Positions 7,701 through 14,379 of a DNA stretch of 15,204 nt are shown here, one piece after another. Position 1 is the first letter of the stretch, and the number at the start of each line of letters is the position of its first letter. This stretch comes from JAXHUM01 sp034189325. Lineage in GTDB: Bacteria; Desulfobacterota; DSM-4660; Desulfatiglandales; Desulfatiglandaceae. Where the stretch lies: positions 1 through 15,204 of the forward strand of contig JAXHUM010000022.1 in assembly GCA_034189325.1 (NCBI GenBank), read 5' to 3'. The notes under the pieces were generated by a model that was not told where the DNA came from, made no database searches, and worked only from the letters and a program-made list of their open reading frames with translations. The position numbers and the translations under genes are program-made.

Positions 7701-7883
7701 ATCCTCCACTTCCTCCGGACCCGCGCCCTCGTAAGGCGTGATCACCGTGATGGAAGGGATATCCATCTCCGGGAAAAGATCGATAGGCATCTGCAGGAAG
7801 CAAAAAGCCCCGACCAGGATAACGCCCAAAAAGACCATCAAAGTGGTAACCGGACGTCTTACCGAGGTTTCGGAGATCTTCAT
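4764..7883 (-). CDS. RND efflux transporter permease (AcrB/HAE superfamily)
   Basis: 1039 residues, normal for the family. This is the inner-membrane proton/drug antiporter of a tripartite pump; it takes substrates from the periplasm or membrane and passes them to the outer-membrane channel. Seen: a first membrane helix after MKISETSVRRPVTTLMV, a large periplasmic porter loop (about 35-330), a helix bundle (about 335-540), and the same arrangement repeated in the second half. In TM4 the relay segment reads GMVVDNAVVVLEN (Asp399, Asn400), so the second Asp of AcrB (Asp408) is Asn. In TM10 it reads GIVVNNAIVLVDY, with Asn934 at the position of AcrB Lys940. ATG 7883 overlaps the adaptor stop by 4 nt (ATGA) and has GAGGAGG upstream. 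The substrate class cannot be read from sequence. Lipophilic compounds are likely given the TetR regulator. Confidence 0.93.
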   Translation of the reverse strand: MKISETSVRRPVTTLMVFLGVILVGAFCFLQMPIDLFPEMDIPSITVITPYEGAGPEEVEDKVTQPLEERLSTVEDLKHIYSTSREGESTIRLMFDWETDLDTRANDVRDAIDLAQRLIPDEADRSQIFKLDISQFPILVFGVFAQESYKDLENLLEDEVANPLESISGVGAARVITPLQRQVNVDLDRERLASYGLTPDDIVRAVVRENREVSAGSIKMGDTDYLPRVPAEFKNVEPMNDIVVRASEGTIVRIRDVGRVTDGFKDLDLEVRVNGKPGAILLVQKQSEANTVEVARRVRAAIPDLEKRLPSDVHIISVMDSSEDIERMVSDLYQTLILGGLLAMLVVLIFLRQVRGTLVIGLAIPFALIASGVVMYLMDYSINMMTLFALIIAIGMVVDNAVVVLENIARHREEGESATEGAVFGTSEVAMAITASTLTTLCIFFPLLFVKGVTRIFFTPFAIVATLVMIASLFTALTMTPMLSSRLLGKKYGSEDEAGFLFRVTEAGFESLAAAYSTILGWCLRHRKIVMLSAALVFVGTMSLIPAIGWEFMPKEDRALIRGTIELPIGTRVERTAEVMREMHKTIFEEVPKEQIRSFYSRCGVSQSGFTTDEGTHVGQFGLKLVPREDRDRHVTEIADAVRKRIERLSSTYGILKFRLDLNDPMAGLIAGGETPLSVNIMSDDLDAADQYADDLMKRVVKVPGTVDVHKSLEKGAPEVWVNVKRQKASAMGLNVSDIGDTVRTSIFGRKAGKYRVRGDEYDIMVRLREEDRSELASLQYLPIRLPSGDLIRAESVADVTTELGPIEIERKDQQRIIRVEGDVHGRSLGEAIGEVQALIGQSEIPHGVNVSMGGQSEDIRESFFWLSIALIIGVILVYMVMASQFESLLDPFVVMFSVPVAFVGVIWFLMIGGYNLNIIVFLGMLLLVGIVVNNAIVLVDYINILRARGKAMIEAVQEAGRTRLRPVLMTAITTIVALLPMAFKQGQGSEVWNPLGATILGGLLASTLVTLILVPTVYSIFKDRPDANNHNEKKRDAS

Positions 7884-9073
7884 GGTTTAGTTACCTCCTC
7901 GGTGGTGACCTTCATCCCGTCGCGCATCATCTGCTTTCCTTTGAGAATAACCCTTTCGCCCTCGCGCAGGCCCTCCAAGACCTCATTAAGGTTTCCCTCC
8001 TCCAGGCCGATCCGTACCGGACGGAGGTGGACCATTTCGTCGTTGACGACAAAGACCCTCAATCCATCGTCCGAGGCCAGGAGGGCTTCGTCGGGAACCA
8101 GGAGAACATCTATCCGTTCTCGAAGCACCAGGCGAATCCTTGCATACATTCCCGGTTTCAGACGACGCTGATCATTCGGCGCCCGGATCGTAACCAGTAC
8201 GGTTCTCGTGACCCTGTCCAGCTCCGGGCGCACGCGACTGACCGTTCCGGTGAAGCTCTCGCCGGGGTAGGCATCTACTTCGATTTCCGCACTGGTTCGG
8301 CCCTTCGTCAGGTTTGGATAGTGCTTATCCGCCACCCCTCCGGTGATCTCCACCTGATCGATATCCGACAGCTTGAAGAGCGGCACCGAGGGGCCCACAA
8401 AGGAGCCTTCATCCACATATTTCCTGCTCACGATCCCTGATAAGGGCGCCTTGATCTTGGCATCGGCCAGGTTCACCTTTGCCTGTTCAAGGGCCGCTTG
8501 AGCCTGGAGTATCTGGGCTTCAGCCATTTGCACCTCCGAGCGGGCCCGTTCAAAGGCGGTCATGGCGAGGTCAAACGCCTGCTGGGTCCCGACGCCGCTC
8601 TTGCGGAGCTTGATCCAGCGCTCTTTCTCGCGACGGGCATCGACAAGGTTGACTTCCGAGCGGACCTTGCTCGCCTCGGCCAGGGCAAGGGCCGCTTCTG
8701 CAGACTGAACCGCCGCTCGATATTGCTCATGCTCAATAACGGCGATCAACTCTCCCTTTCTTACTTCCACCCCCTCTTCAATCAACGTGCCGTCAGGCAA
8801 CCTCAATCGTTCAAGTCGGCCGCTCACCTTCGCTGTCACGTCCACCGCGGCCAGCGCGCGTACTTCCCCTGTTACCCAAACGCCCTCGGTAATCGTTCCC
8901 TTTTGTACTGCGGCGACGAAAACCTTTGCAGGGCTTAAGGTCTGTCCCGTTTCCATGCCTTTGACCCTGGTCGCTTCCTTTCGCTCCCGCAAGACTCCCG
9001 CGCTCCTGTATCCGGCGTAAAGAATACCGGCTATGACCACAAGCCAGATTAAGACTTTTGTGACACCTTTCAT
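7880..9073 (-). CDS. Periplasmic adaptor (membrane fusion protein) of RND efflux pump
   Basis: 397 residues, AcrA/MexA/HlyD type, linking the permease to the outer-membrane channel. An N-terminal membrane anchor (about residues 6-22, VLIWLVVIAGILYAGY) has no lipobox. The barrel-sandwich half-motif VTAKVSGRLERLRLPDGT is followed by a long coiled-coil hairpin (about 105-205, rich in Ala, Glu, Gln and Arg). The second half-motif LADAKIKAPLSGIVSRKYV comes next, then a beta-barrel and a membrane-proximal domain (VLLVPDEALL, LREGERVILKGKQMM). The start chosen is ATG 9073, not TTG 9076. This gives a TGATG stop-start overlap with the channel gene and a strong site, AAAGGGGGGAG, just upstream. The C-terminal end overlaps the permease start by 4 nt. 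Confidence 0.93.
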   Translation of the reverse strand: MKGVTKVLIWLVVIAGILYAGYRSAGVLRERKEATRVKGMETGQTLSPAKVFVAAVQKGTITEGVWVTGEVRALAAVDVTAKVSGRLERLRLPDGTLIEEGVEVRKGELIAVIEHEQYRAAVQSAEAALALAEASKVRSEVNLVDARREKERWIKLRKSGVGTQQAFDLAMTAFERARSEVQMAEAQILQAQAALEQAKVNLADAKIKAPLSGIVSRKYVDEGSFVGPSVPLFKLSDIDQVEITGGVADKHYPNLTKGRTSAEIEVDAYPGESFTGTVSRVRPELDRVTRTVLVTIRAPNDQRRLKPGMYARIRLVLRERIDVLLVPDEALLASDDGLRVFVVNDEMVHLRPVRIGLEEGNLNEVLEGLREGERVILKGKQMMRDGMKVTTEEVTKP

Positions 9074-10635
9074 CAACTCCCCCCTTTGCTGGCTTCCTCC
9101 CTCAGGCCGGTTTCCCCGGCGTTTTCCGATTGCTTGACTTCAAACGGCCCGATGACACCGGGAAGTATGGGCGATCTATGATCGTCCTCATGTTCACCGA
9201 ATCCAGGCCCCAGGATCCCCATCGATCTCTGCAATGCCAGTCTCGCGATAGTATGATTAAAAACAGCCTCATAATAAAGCCCTTGGGCCCGAGTTAAAGC
9301 GGACCTTGCCTCGGTCGTCGCTACGGCCTCAGCGACACCTTCACGATATTGCACTTCCGCCAGACGCAGGGCCTCCCTGGCGCGGGCCAGGTTCAACTTT
9401 TGAGATTCAACAAATTCTTCCCCGTCGCGAAGACTCAAAATCGCCTGCCGAACCTCCAGCAAGGCCTGCTCCTGGGTATCGATAAGCGTGATTTCCTTCT
9501 GCTTCAGTCGTTCCCGTTCCTGTCGAATGCGACCCTCTCGCTGAAGCCCGTCGAACAAAGGCCAGACTGCTGAGAGCCCTGCACTCCAGGCATCCCCCCA
9601 ATCATTCTTGGTGGATGTGTGTGGATCGGGTTTAGCCCACTCCTGACGAAGAAAGGCATCCAGTTTCGGCCAATATTGACTCCGGGCCACCCTCAGGGCC
9701 TCTTGCTGCAATTTGACGCTCAGTTCGACCTGGTAAAGGTCGGCCCTTTTGTCGTAAGCTATTCGCACCGCCTCGTCGAAAACCGGCCTGACAGGCGCGT
9801 AATGCAGACTGTCGGACAAAACCACCTTGCTGTCCTGGGAGATACCCATGGCCCGAAAAAGTCGTGTCCTGGACAGATTAACCCTGTTTCTTTGTTGAAT
9901 CATCTGTGCCTCAAAAAGGGATACGTCTACTTGGGCTCGCAACACATCGAAATCAGAGGCCAATCCCTGATCGCGCTTGACCGTGACATCTTTCAGGTAC
10001 GCCTTGGCCGATATCACGGCGTCCCGATTGACCTCATATAGATGTTGACCGAGAAGGGTATTGTAATAGGCGCTCGCCACATCATAGATTACGCCGTGGA
10101 CAACGCCCCGAACCTGCTCACTTGCCAGAAGTGACACCCACTTGGCCGATCGCAGGGCCGCGGGAATCGCCCCTCCTCGGAACAGAGGCTGACTCACCTG
10201 GAGTCCCGCGGAATAATTGTTCACATCTCCCAAAGAGACGGACTGTCCCCCGACGTTGAAACTGGCCGTCTCATCCAACCGGACGTAATCCGCCGTGCCG
10301 GTGATTGTCGGAAGGACACTGCCGTAGGATTCCAGGACCACACCACGGGAGATCTCTCTTTCCTGTGCCGCCGCCTGAAGAGATTTGTTGTTCGACAGGG
10401 CAAATTTGAGGCTGTCCTCCAATGATAATTCGCCCCTAAGAAGCACTCTCGCCTCCTTCTCTTTTTCGCGTGCCTGCTTCCATGTGACGTAGGCCTGGGC
10501 CCTCCTTTCCTCTAAACCTCTATAAAGAGATTGCTCCGTCACACATCCCGCAGTCATCATCATCCCCAATAACAGAATGAGCGTGATGAAAACGCTCCCC
10601 TTCCGTGAAGTTCCTTTTACGACGGTCTCCGTCAT
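9073..10635 (-). CDS. TolC-family outer-membrane efflux lipoprotein
   Basis: 520 residues from ATG 10635, preceded by AAGGAG with a 9-nt spacer. An in-frame ATG at 10707 would add 24 polar residues in front of the signal peptide and has a poor site. The N-terminus is a lipoprotein signal (Arg11, Lys12, then a hydrophobic run, then TAGC with Cys31 as the predicted lipidated residue). Two repeats of the OEP fold follow. They show alternating coiled helices and strands, for example the segments around LEDSLKFALSNNKSLQAA and YRGLEERRAQAY, and QVSQPLFRGG and VWPLFDGLQR just before helices. The protein would form the trimeric exit duct of the pump. It is separated from tetR by a 78-nt gap and overlaps the adaptor gene by 1 nt. 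Confidence 0.92.
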   Translation of the reverse strand: MTETVVKGTSRKGSVFITLILLLGMMMTAGCVTEQSLYRGLEERRAQAYVTWKQAREKEKEARVLLRGELSLEDSLKFALSNNKSLQAAAQEREISRGVVLESYGSVLPTITGTADYVRLDETASFNVGGQSVSLGDVNNYSAGLQVSQPLFRGGAIPAALRSAKWVSLLASEQVRGVVHGVIYDVASAYYNTLLGQHLYEVNRDAVISAKAYLKDVTVKRDQGLASDFDVLRAQVDVSLFEAQMIQQRNRVNLSRTRLFRAMGISQDSKVVLSDSLHYAPVRPVFDEAVRIAYDKRADLYQVELSVKLQQEALRVARSQYWPKLDAFLRQEWAKPDPHTSTKNDWGDAWSAGLSAVWPLFDGLQREGRIRQERERLKQKEITLIDTQEQALLEVRQAILSLRDGEEFVESQKLNLARAREALRLAEVQYREGVAEAVATTEARSALTRAQGLYYEAVFNHTIARLALQRSMGILGPGFGEHEDDHRSPILPGVIGPFEVKQSENAGETGLREEASKGGS

Positions 10636-10713
10636 ACAACATTTCTCCTTGGCTGGGCGATAGTCCTCATTCAAAGTATAAGCTATAGGGACGGATGAAA
10701 GGGCCATCTCTAC

Positions 10714-11298
10714 TCATTCATCCGCCCTCCTGCCCATTGCACTCACACAGAAATCAACGACGTGGGATCCCAGGTCGGGGACTTCTATCGTTCCCAATAC
10801 CCGTGAACGGCTCACGCCGATCAACATGCCCCGCAGAAGATGGGCTGTTTCCTTGGTGGGAATATCTCTGATCGTTCCATCCTTTTTACCTTGATCGATG
10901 CATTTCTCCCACAGGCCGATGACGCTGTTGATCCCCTGTTTCAGGACCTCAAAAGACTCATCTCCGGACTGAATAATAGAAAAAGGGAGTGTGCGGACAA
11001 GGACCGCCAATGCGTCTGAATGCTCAATGCTGAACTCGAAGTGAAAACGGATGTATGCCTTCACAGCATCGAGTCCGGTACGGCAGTTTTGAACGCTGGA
11101 ACGAGAACCGGAAAGGTAGTATTCCGTCATCTTCTCTAAAATCCTGAGTAAAATCCCATCCTTGGTCTTATAATGGTGAAAAATCAACCCTTCAGCCACA
11201 CCAGCCTCTTTCGCGATCGCTGAAGTTGAAGTGGCGGTGAAGCCCCGCTGTGCAAAGAGCTGAGTGGCCGCCTCCATAATAGCCTCTTTACGGCTCAT
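10714..11298 (-). CDS. TetR/AcrR-family repressor of the efflux operon
   Basis: 194 residues. The N-terminal TetR_N helix-turn-helix covers about residues 4-50 (EAATQLFAQRGFTATSTSAI, then AKEAGVAEGLIFHHYKTKD). The divergent all-helical remainder is the ligand-binding and dimer domain. ATG 11298 follows AGGGGGA. It is the first gene of the operon with the channel, adaptor, permease and PII-like genes. An 18-bp dyad sits over its own -10 box, so autorepression relieved by a pump substrate or other ligand is the expected circuit. Cys and aromatic residues are scattered and do not reveal the ligand. Confidence 0.92.
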   Translation of the reverse strand: MSRKEAIMEAATQLFAQRGFTATSTSAIAKEAGVAEGLIFHHYKTKDGILLRILEKMTEYYLSGSRSSVQNCRTGLDAVKAYIRFHFEFSIEHSDALAVLVRTLPFSIIQSGDESFEVLKQGINSVIGLWEKCIDQGKKDGTIRDIPTKETAHLLRGMLIGVSRSRVLGTIEVPDLGSHVVDFCVSAMGRRADE

Positions 11299-11313
11299 TG
11301 AGTCCCCCTATTG

Positions 11314-11331
11314 ATTGAGTGCTCACTTAAT
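11314..11331. promoter_or_regulatory. TetR operator overlapping the -10 box
   Basis: ATTGAGTGCTCACTTAAT is an 18-bp dyad of the form ATTnAGTG-nn-CACTnAAT, with 14 of 18 positions symmetric. It covers the end of the -10 box and the likely transcription start, and lies 16-33 nt before the tetR start codon. TGAGTG/CACTCA-like dyads are common for TetR-family repressors. Binding would block RNA polymerase directly. Confidence 0.75.
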
Positions 11332-11357
11332 ATAGTTCGCAGTGGAAATATTGTCAA
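11329..11357 (-). promoter_or_regulatory. Near-consensus promoter of the tetR-efflux operon
   Basis: Read on the minus strand: TTGACA (11357-11352), a 17-nt spacer, and TATATT (11334-11329), a 6/6 and 5/6 match at ideal spacing. A run of six A residues lies just upstream of the -35. A strong promoter here makes sense only if it is normally repressed, which fits the overlapping operator. Confidence 0.85.
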
Positions 11358-11945
11358 CTTTTTTAAGGGGCCCCTTCCCATCCTGATCGACACCACTTGC
11401 CGAAATTCACTTCATCTTGACTCAGAAGACATATTTTCATATCCTATCCCTCGCTTGCAAACAGGAAACCCCTCCACTTCATGCATTTATTTACAAAAGA
11501 GCTAAGGTCTTAAAAAAATCCGGGACAGAGGAGGCGTTGGCGGTGTCTTTTTAGTAGTCCGCATCACCCACGCAAAATGTGATTATATGCGTCAAGCCAG
11601 GGTTTAAAGCAACTCAAAGGCAGAGAAGGCCTATTTTGCCCGGGAGTAGCACTCTTCAAAGATCCTCATCACAAATTGCGTAGATTGCTGCCGTAAGCCT
11701 GGAATGAATCATAAATATGCGGTCTTCCAAAAAGATACTGCCGACGCCTTATTTCAACTATTTTACACGGGCTTTTTGAGATGTCACCTTCATGCATTCA
11801 TTAACCAAAAAACCATGGATTCCATATGTTTTTCCATTTGCCCTTTTTTTGTTGATAACCGGGCTTGGCCGTTATGCCCCGCACCGAAACCTGAATATTC
11901 CGGTAAAGCGTTTCTTATGATTGAACCGGGACCTTTTATTCGCTT
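11335..11945. other. About 610-nt divergent intergenic region between tetR and prsK
   Basis: No convincing gene was seen. It begins with the tetR promoter and a perfect 12-bp palindrome AAGGGGCCCCTT (11365-11376) just beyond its -35 box. The rest is A/T-rich and must hold the prsK promoter, but I found neither a clear TTGACA/TATAAT pair nor a -24/-12 element. A 246-nt frame at 11704-11949 that overlaps the prsK start by 4 nt has no ribosome binding site and a non-protein-like composition. Confidence 0.55.
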
Positions 11946-14036
11946 ATGATCCCAACTTTTTCAGCACTGAATCTCCTGCTTTTAATCTCCTCTTTCCTGC
12001 TCTTCCGTCTTAAGACTAATGACAGGCGGCTTTCTCTTTCCCTGGTGCAGGTCCTTCTTGCTCTCCCCCTGTTGGCCGGGGAATACCTCTTTCTGGCCTA
12101 TCACCTGGAGCCACGGACACTTCCCCTGCTCTTGTTTTCTGAAGGGGTATTCGTCCTGCTGTGGTCATACATGCTCTTTCGCTTGTGTCTGGCAACCATG
12201 ACAACGGTTCAGGAATCCATTGTTTCGATTTGTGTGCAGATTCTCATTGGAGCTGCCCTCCTTGGATTTGCCGCCTATTGCCTATCCAGTGGGATTCCTG
12301 CAGAGATTTCAAATGTGGGTCTGGTCTACAACCAGTACGGTCTGATCTACATCTTTGCCTTTGTTCTATTGATTGCCGTTCTCATGGCGGTTTGGCGCCT
12401 CGAAAAATTCTGGCGCGCCCTGGAAAAAACCCGTCGATGGGAATACAAGTTCCTGATGGTGGGGAGTTGCCTGGTCTCCGGGGCCCTTGTTTGGGCAACC
12501 TCCTACCGAATCACTTACCTGGCGCTGATCCCCAATCACCTTTTGCTTCTGGCCGCTCTCCTGTTTATCGCCTGGATTTTCATCCTCTATGCTGTATCGC
12601 GGCACAGGTTGCTGAACCGCAAGATGTTTGTATCCCGCAAAATCGTTTACTCTTTTGTGGCTCCCTCCATATTTGCGCTCTACCTTTGCCTTCTCGGCAT
12701 AGTCTCCTTGATCATGAAGACCTTCGGACTCTCCCTTCCATTTGTCCTGCAATGGCTCTTTCTGGTCTTCGGTCTGATCGCCATCAGCATCTTCGCCTTC
12801 TCAGGAAAATTGCGCCGACGTGTCCAGTTTTTCATAAGCACCCATTTTTATATAAATAAATATGAGTATAGGGACGAGTGGTTGGCCCTCTCCCGCCGCC
12901 TCCAGGGGACCCTGACCGAGGCAGAGGTGGTTCGGGCCCTGCACGAGGTCTTGACGGAGAGTTTGTATACGACAAAACTTGTGATATGGCTAGGGGATAA
13001 GACTCAAGGTTATCATGTTGTTTTGCCAAATGAGCATACACCTACCATGGACCTTTCCCCAAATGATCCTCTCGTCACATTTCTCAACACCCATCCCTAT
13101 TTCTATCTCAGAGAGAGAAAAACAGACGAGACATTGTCCGCCGTTGAAAGAGGCATGACCCTCCTTTCTGATGAACTGGATCTGGCCTTGATGGTGCCCC
13201 TTCTTATCGGTGATCAACTGGTCGGACTGATCGGCCTCGGCCCTGAATTCACAGGAGGTCGGTATGCCCATGATGATTTCGATCTCCTTACCGCCCTCGG
13301 CACCCAGGCCGCCTCGGCCCTTTTGTCCGTTCGCACGGCCGAGAAACTCGCCCATGCCCGTGAACGACAGGTCTGGGACAAACTCTCGGCATTTGTTCTC
13401 CATGACATCAAGAACGCCGCCTCCATGTTATCACTTGTCAGGGAAAACGCCCCGGGGCACATCCACGACCCCCTGTTTCAGCAAGATATGCTTGAGGCCG
13501 TGGATAATGCCCTGGTTAGAATGAGCAAGGTCCAGACGCGCCTTGACATGGTCACGGAAAAAGAAACCATCGTGTGTCAGGATCTCGATCTTGGCCGATT
13601 TTTGAACGACCGATCGAGAGACATAGGGAAAAAACTTGTGGACATGGAGATCAAACTCACATGCGACACACTCATCCAAGTCAATACCGACCCTGAACTT
13701 TTCTCCCGCGTCCTGGAAAACCTCCTCCTTAACGCCTTTGAGGCAGGAGGAGAAAATACCATAACCCGAATCAATACATACCCTGACAACGATCAGGGCC
13801 TCGCCATCATAGAAGTCACGGACAATGGTCCGGGAATTCCAGACGACCTCCTTCCCGATGCCCTGTTTGATCCGTTCAAGACCACCAAACCAAGAGGCAC
13901 GGGAATCGGTCTCTGGCAGGCGAGACAGCTCGTGACAGACCTCAAGGGGACCCTGTGGGCCGAAAACCTGCCGCATGGTGGATCTCGCTTTATCATCAGA
14001 ATACCCTTGGTAAGCGTCGGAAAACTTAACAGCTGA
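11946..14036 (+). CDS. prsK: PEP-CTERM/XrtA-system sensor histidine kinase PrsK
   Basis: 696 residues. The N-terminal ~290 residues hold about eight hydrophobic membrane helices. A GAF-like domain follows at about 320-475 (a segment reading LMVPLLIGDQLVGLIGLG is typical). The dimerisation box is FVLHDIKNAASMLSLV with phospho-accepting His486. The ATPase domain has the N box (LLLNAFEA, Asn596), G1 (DNGPGIP, 626-632), the F box (LFDPFKTTKP) and G2 (GTGIGL, 651-656). All catalytic motifs are intact. The FVLHDxKN box with a multi-helix N-terminus and GAF domain is the hallmark of PrsK, the kinase of the sigma-54 regulator PrsR in exosortase/PEP-CTERM genomes. The start ATG 11946 has only a weak site (GGGACC, about 13 nt upstream); an in-frame TGA at 11922 limits alternatives. 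No prsR lies next to it here. A PEP-CTERM gene follows. Its last ~126 nt are duplicated at 15080. Confidence 0.88.
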   Translation: MIPTFSALNLLLLISSFLLFRLKTNDRRLSLSLVQVLLALPLLAGEYLFLAYHLEPRTLPLLLFSEGVFVLLWSYMLFRLCLATMTTVQESIVSICVQILIGAALLGFAAYCLSSGIPAEISNVGLVYNQYGLIYIFAFVLLIAVLMAVWRLEKFWRALEKTRRWEYKFLMVGSCLVSGALVWATSYRITYLALIPNHLLLLAALLFIAWIFILYAVSRHRLLNRKMFVSRKIVYSFVAPSIFALYLCLLGIVSLIMKTFGLSLPFVLQWLFLVFGLIAISIFAFSGKLRRRVQFFISTHFYINKYEYRDEWLALSRRLQGTLTEAEVVRALHEVLTESLYTTKLVIWLGDKTQGYHVVLPNEHTPTMDLSPNDPLVTFLNTHPYFYLRERKTDETLSAVERGMTLLSDELDLALMVPLLIGDQLVGLIGLGPEFTGGRYAHDDFDLLTALGTQAASALLSVRTAEKLAHARERQVWDKLSAFVLHDIKNAASMLSLVRENAPGHIHDPLFQQDMLEAVDNALVRMSKVQTRLDMVTEKETIVCQDLDLGRFLNDRSRDIGKKLVDMEIKLTCDTLIQVNTDPELFSRVLENLLLNAFEAGGENTITRINTYPDNDQGLAIIEVTDNGPGIPDDLLPDALFDPFKTTKPRGTGIGLWQARQLVTDLKGTLWAENLPHGGSRFIIRIPLVSVGKLNS
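13887..14012 (+). repeat. Parent copy of prsK 3'-end repeat
   Basis: The end of the prsK ATPase domain (from the KPRGTGIGL motif to the RIPLV end) matches 15080-15204 in direct orientation. By hand alignment there are 112 identities in 126 columns, with 13 mismatches and one single-base gap. Confidence 0.92.
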
Positions 14037-14379
14037 TTTCCCTGGGATATTGTCTGCTTTCGGATCCGGCGCACCCACTGTAAAATATTCCGACATTTTT
14101 TTCGACGGCTTTCCCAGGGAGATGGAGTCCCCCATACACCTATCTCATATTTAGCATTAAATAACAGCATGTTAAACACTCTTATTACGGATCAAGATCA
14201 ATTCTTTGAGCTCAGGCAGTGTCGGACCATTTTACATGGGCAATGCGCACAGACTGGAGACACCCTTAATATATTTATAATATCAATCACTTGCAATTAT
14301 GGCACAGTAATTGCATTTTGCTAGACTGAAGGTTTTTGAATCATTGTGATTTTTAAATATCGCAACTAAGAGGTGCATA
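14037..14379. other. 343-nt gap between prsK and the PEP-CTERM gene
   Basis: It contains two copies of TTCCCWGGGA in opposite sense (14038-14047 and 14111-14120), each around a 9-bp palindrome, spaced 73 nt apart. An A/T-rich stretch and the sigma-54 promoter at 14300 follow. These could be upstream activator sites for a PrsR-type enhancer-binding protein. No coding frame is convincing. Confidence 0.5.
14300..14315 (+). promoter_or_regulatory. Sigma-54 (-24/-12) promoter of the PEP-CTERM gene
   Basis: TGGCACAGTAATTGCA matches the sigma-54 consensus TGGCACR-N4-TTGCW at every fixed position, with correct GG to GC spacing. Transcription should start near 14326, leaving a leader of about 54 nt before the TTG start. 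The element sits inside a perfect inverted repeat: TGCAATTA at 14292-14299 and TAATTGCA at 14308-14315, 8 nt apart. Sigma-54 control is the known mode for PEP-CTERM genes in PrsK/PrsR systems. Confidence 0.85.

Noticed and set aside
6942..8171. 409-residue plus-strand frame opposite the permease and adaptor genes
   Set aside because: It lies antisense to strongly supported genes and reads as low-complexity mirror sequence; the same goes for the long frames at 4791-5552 and 6306-6920.
9074..9076. TTG 9076 as start of the adaptor gene
   Set aside because: The adjacent ATG 9073 is better placed relative to AAAGGGGGGAG and makes a standard TGATG overlap.
10636..10707. ATG 10707 as start of the TolC-like gene
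   Set aside because: It puts 24 polar residues before a lipoprotein signal peptide and lacks a good site. ATG 10635 has AAGGAG and places the lipobox correctly.
11365..11376. AAGGGGCCCCTT as a terminator between tetR and prsK
   Set aside because: A loopless palindrome located upstream of both divergent genes; no transcript is expected to end there.
11704..11949. 81-residue frame ending with a 4-nt overlap on the prsK start
   Set aside because: No ribosome binding site, biased Cys/Phe/Pro composition and no recognisable motif. The overlap is probably chance.
13431..14135. 234-residue minus-strand frame opposite the end of prsK
   Set aside because: Antisense to conserved kinase motifs; no protein-like features.
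14219..14263. GTGTC / GACAC inverted pair upstream of the sigma-54 promoter
   Set aside because: Only 5-bp arms separated by 35 nt, expected by chance in a region this size.
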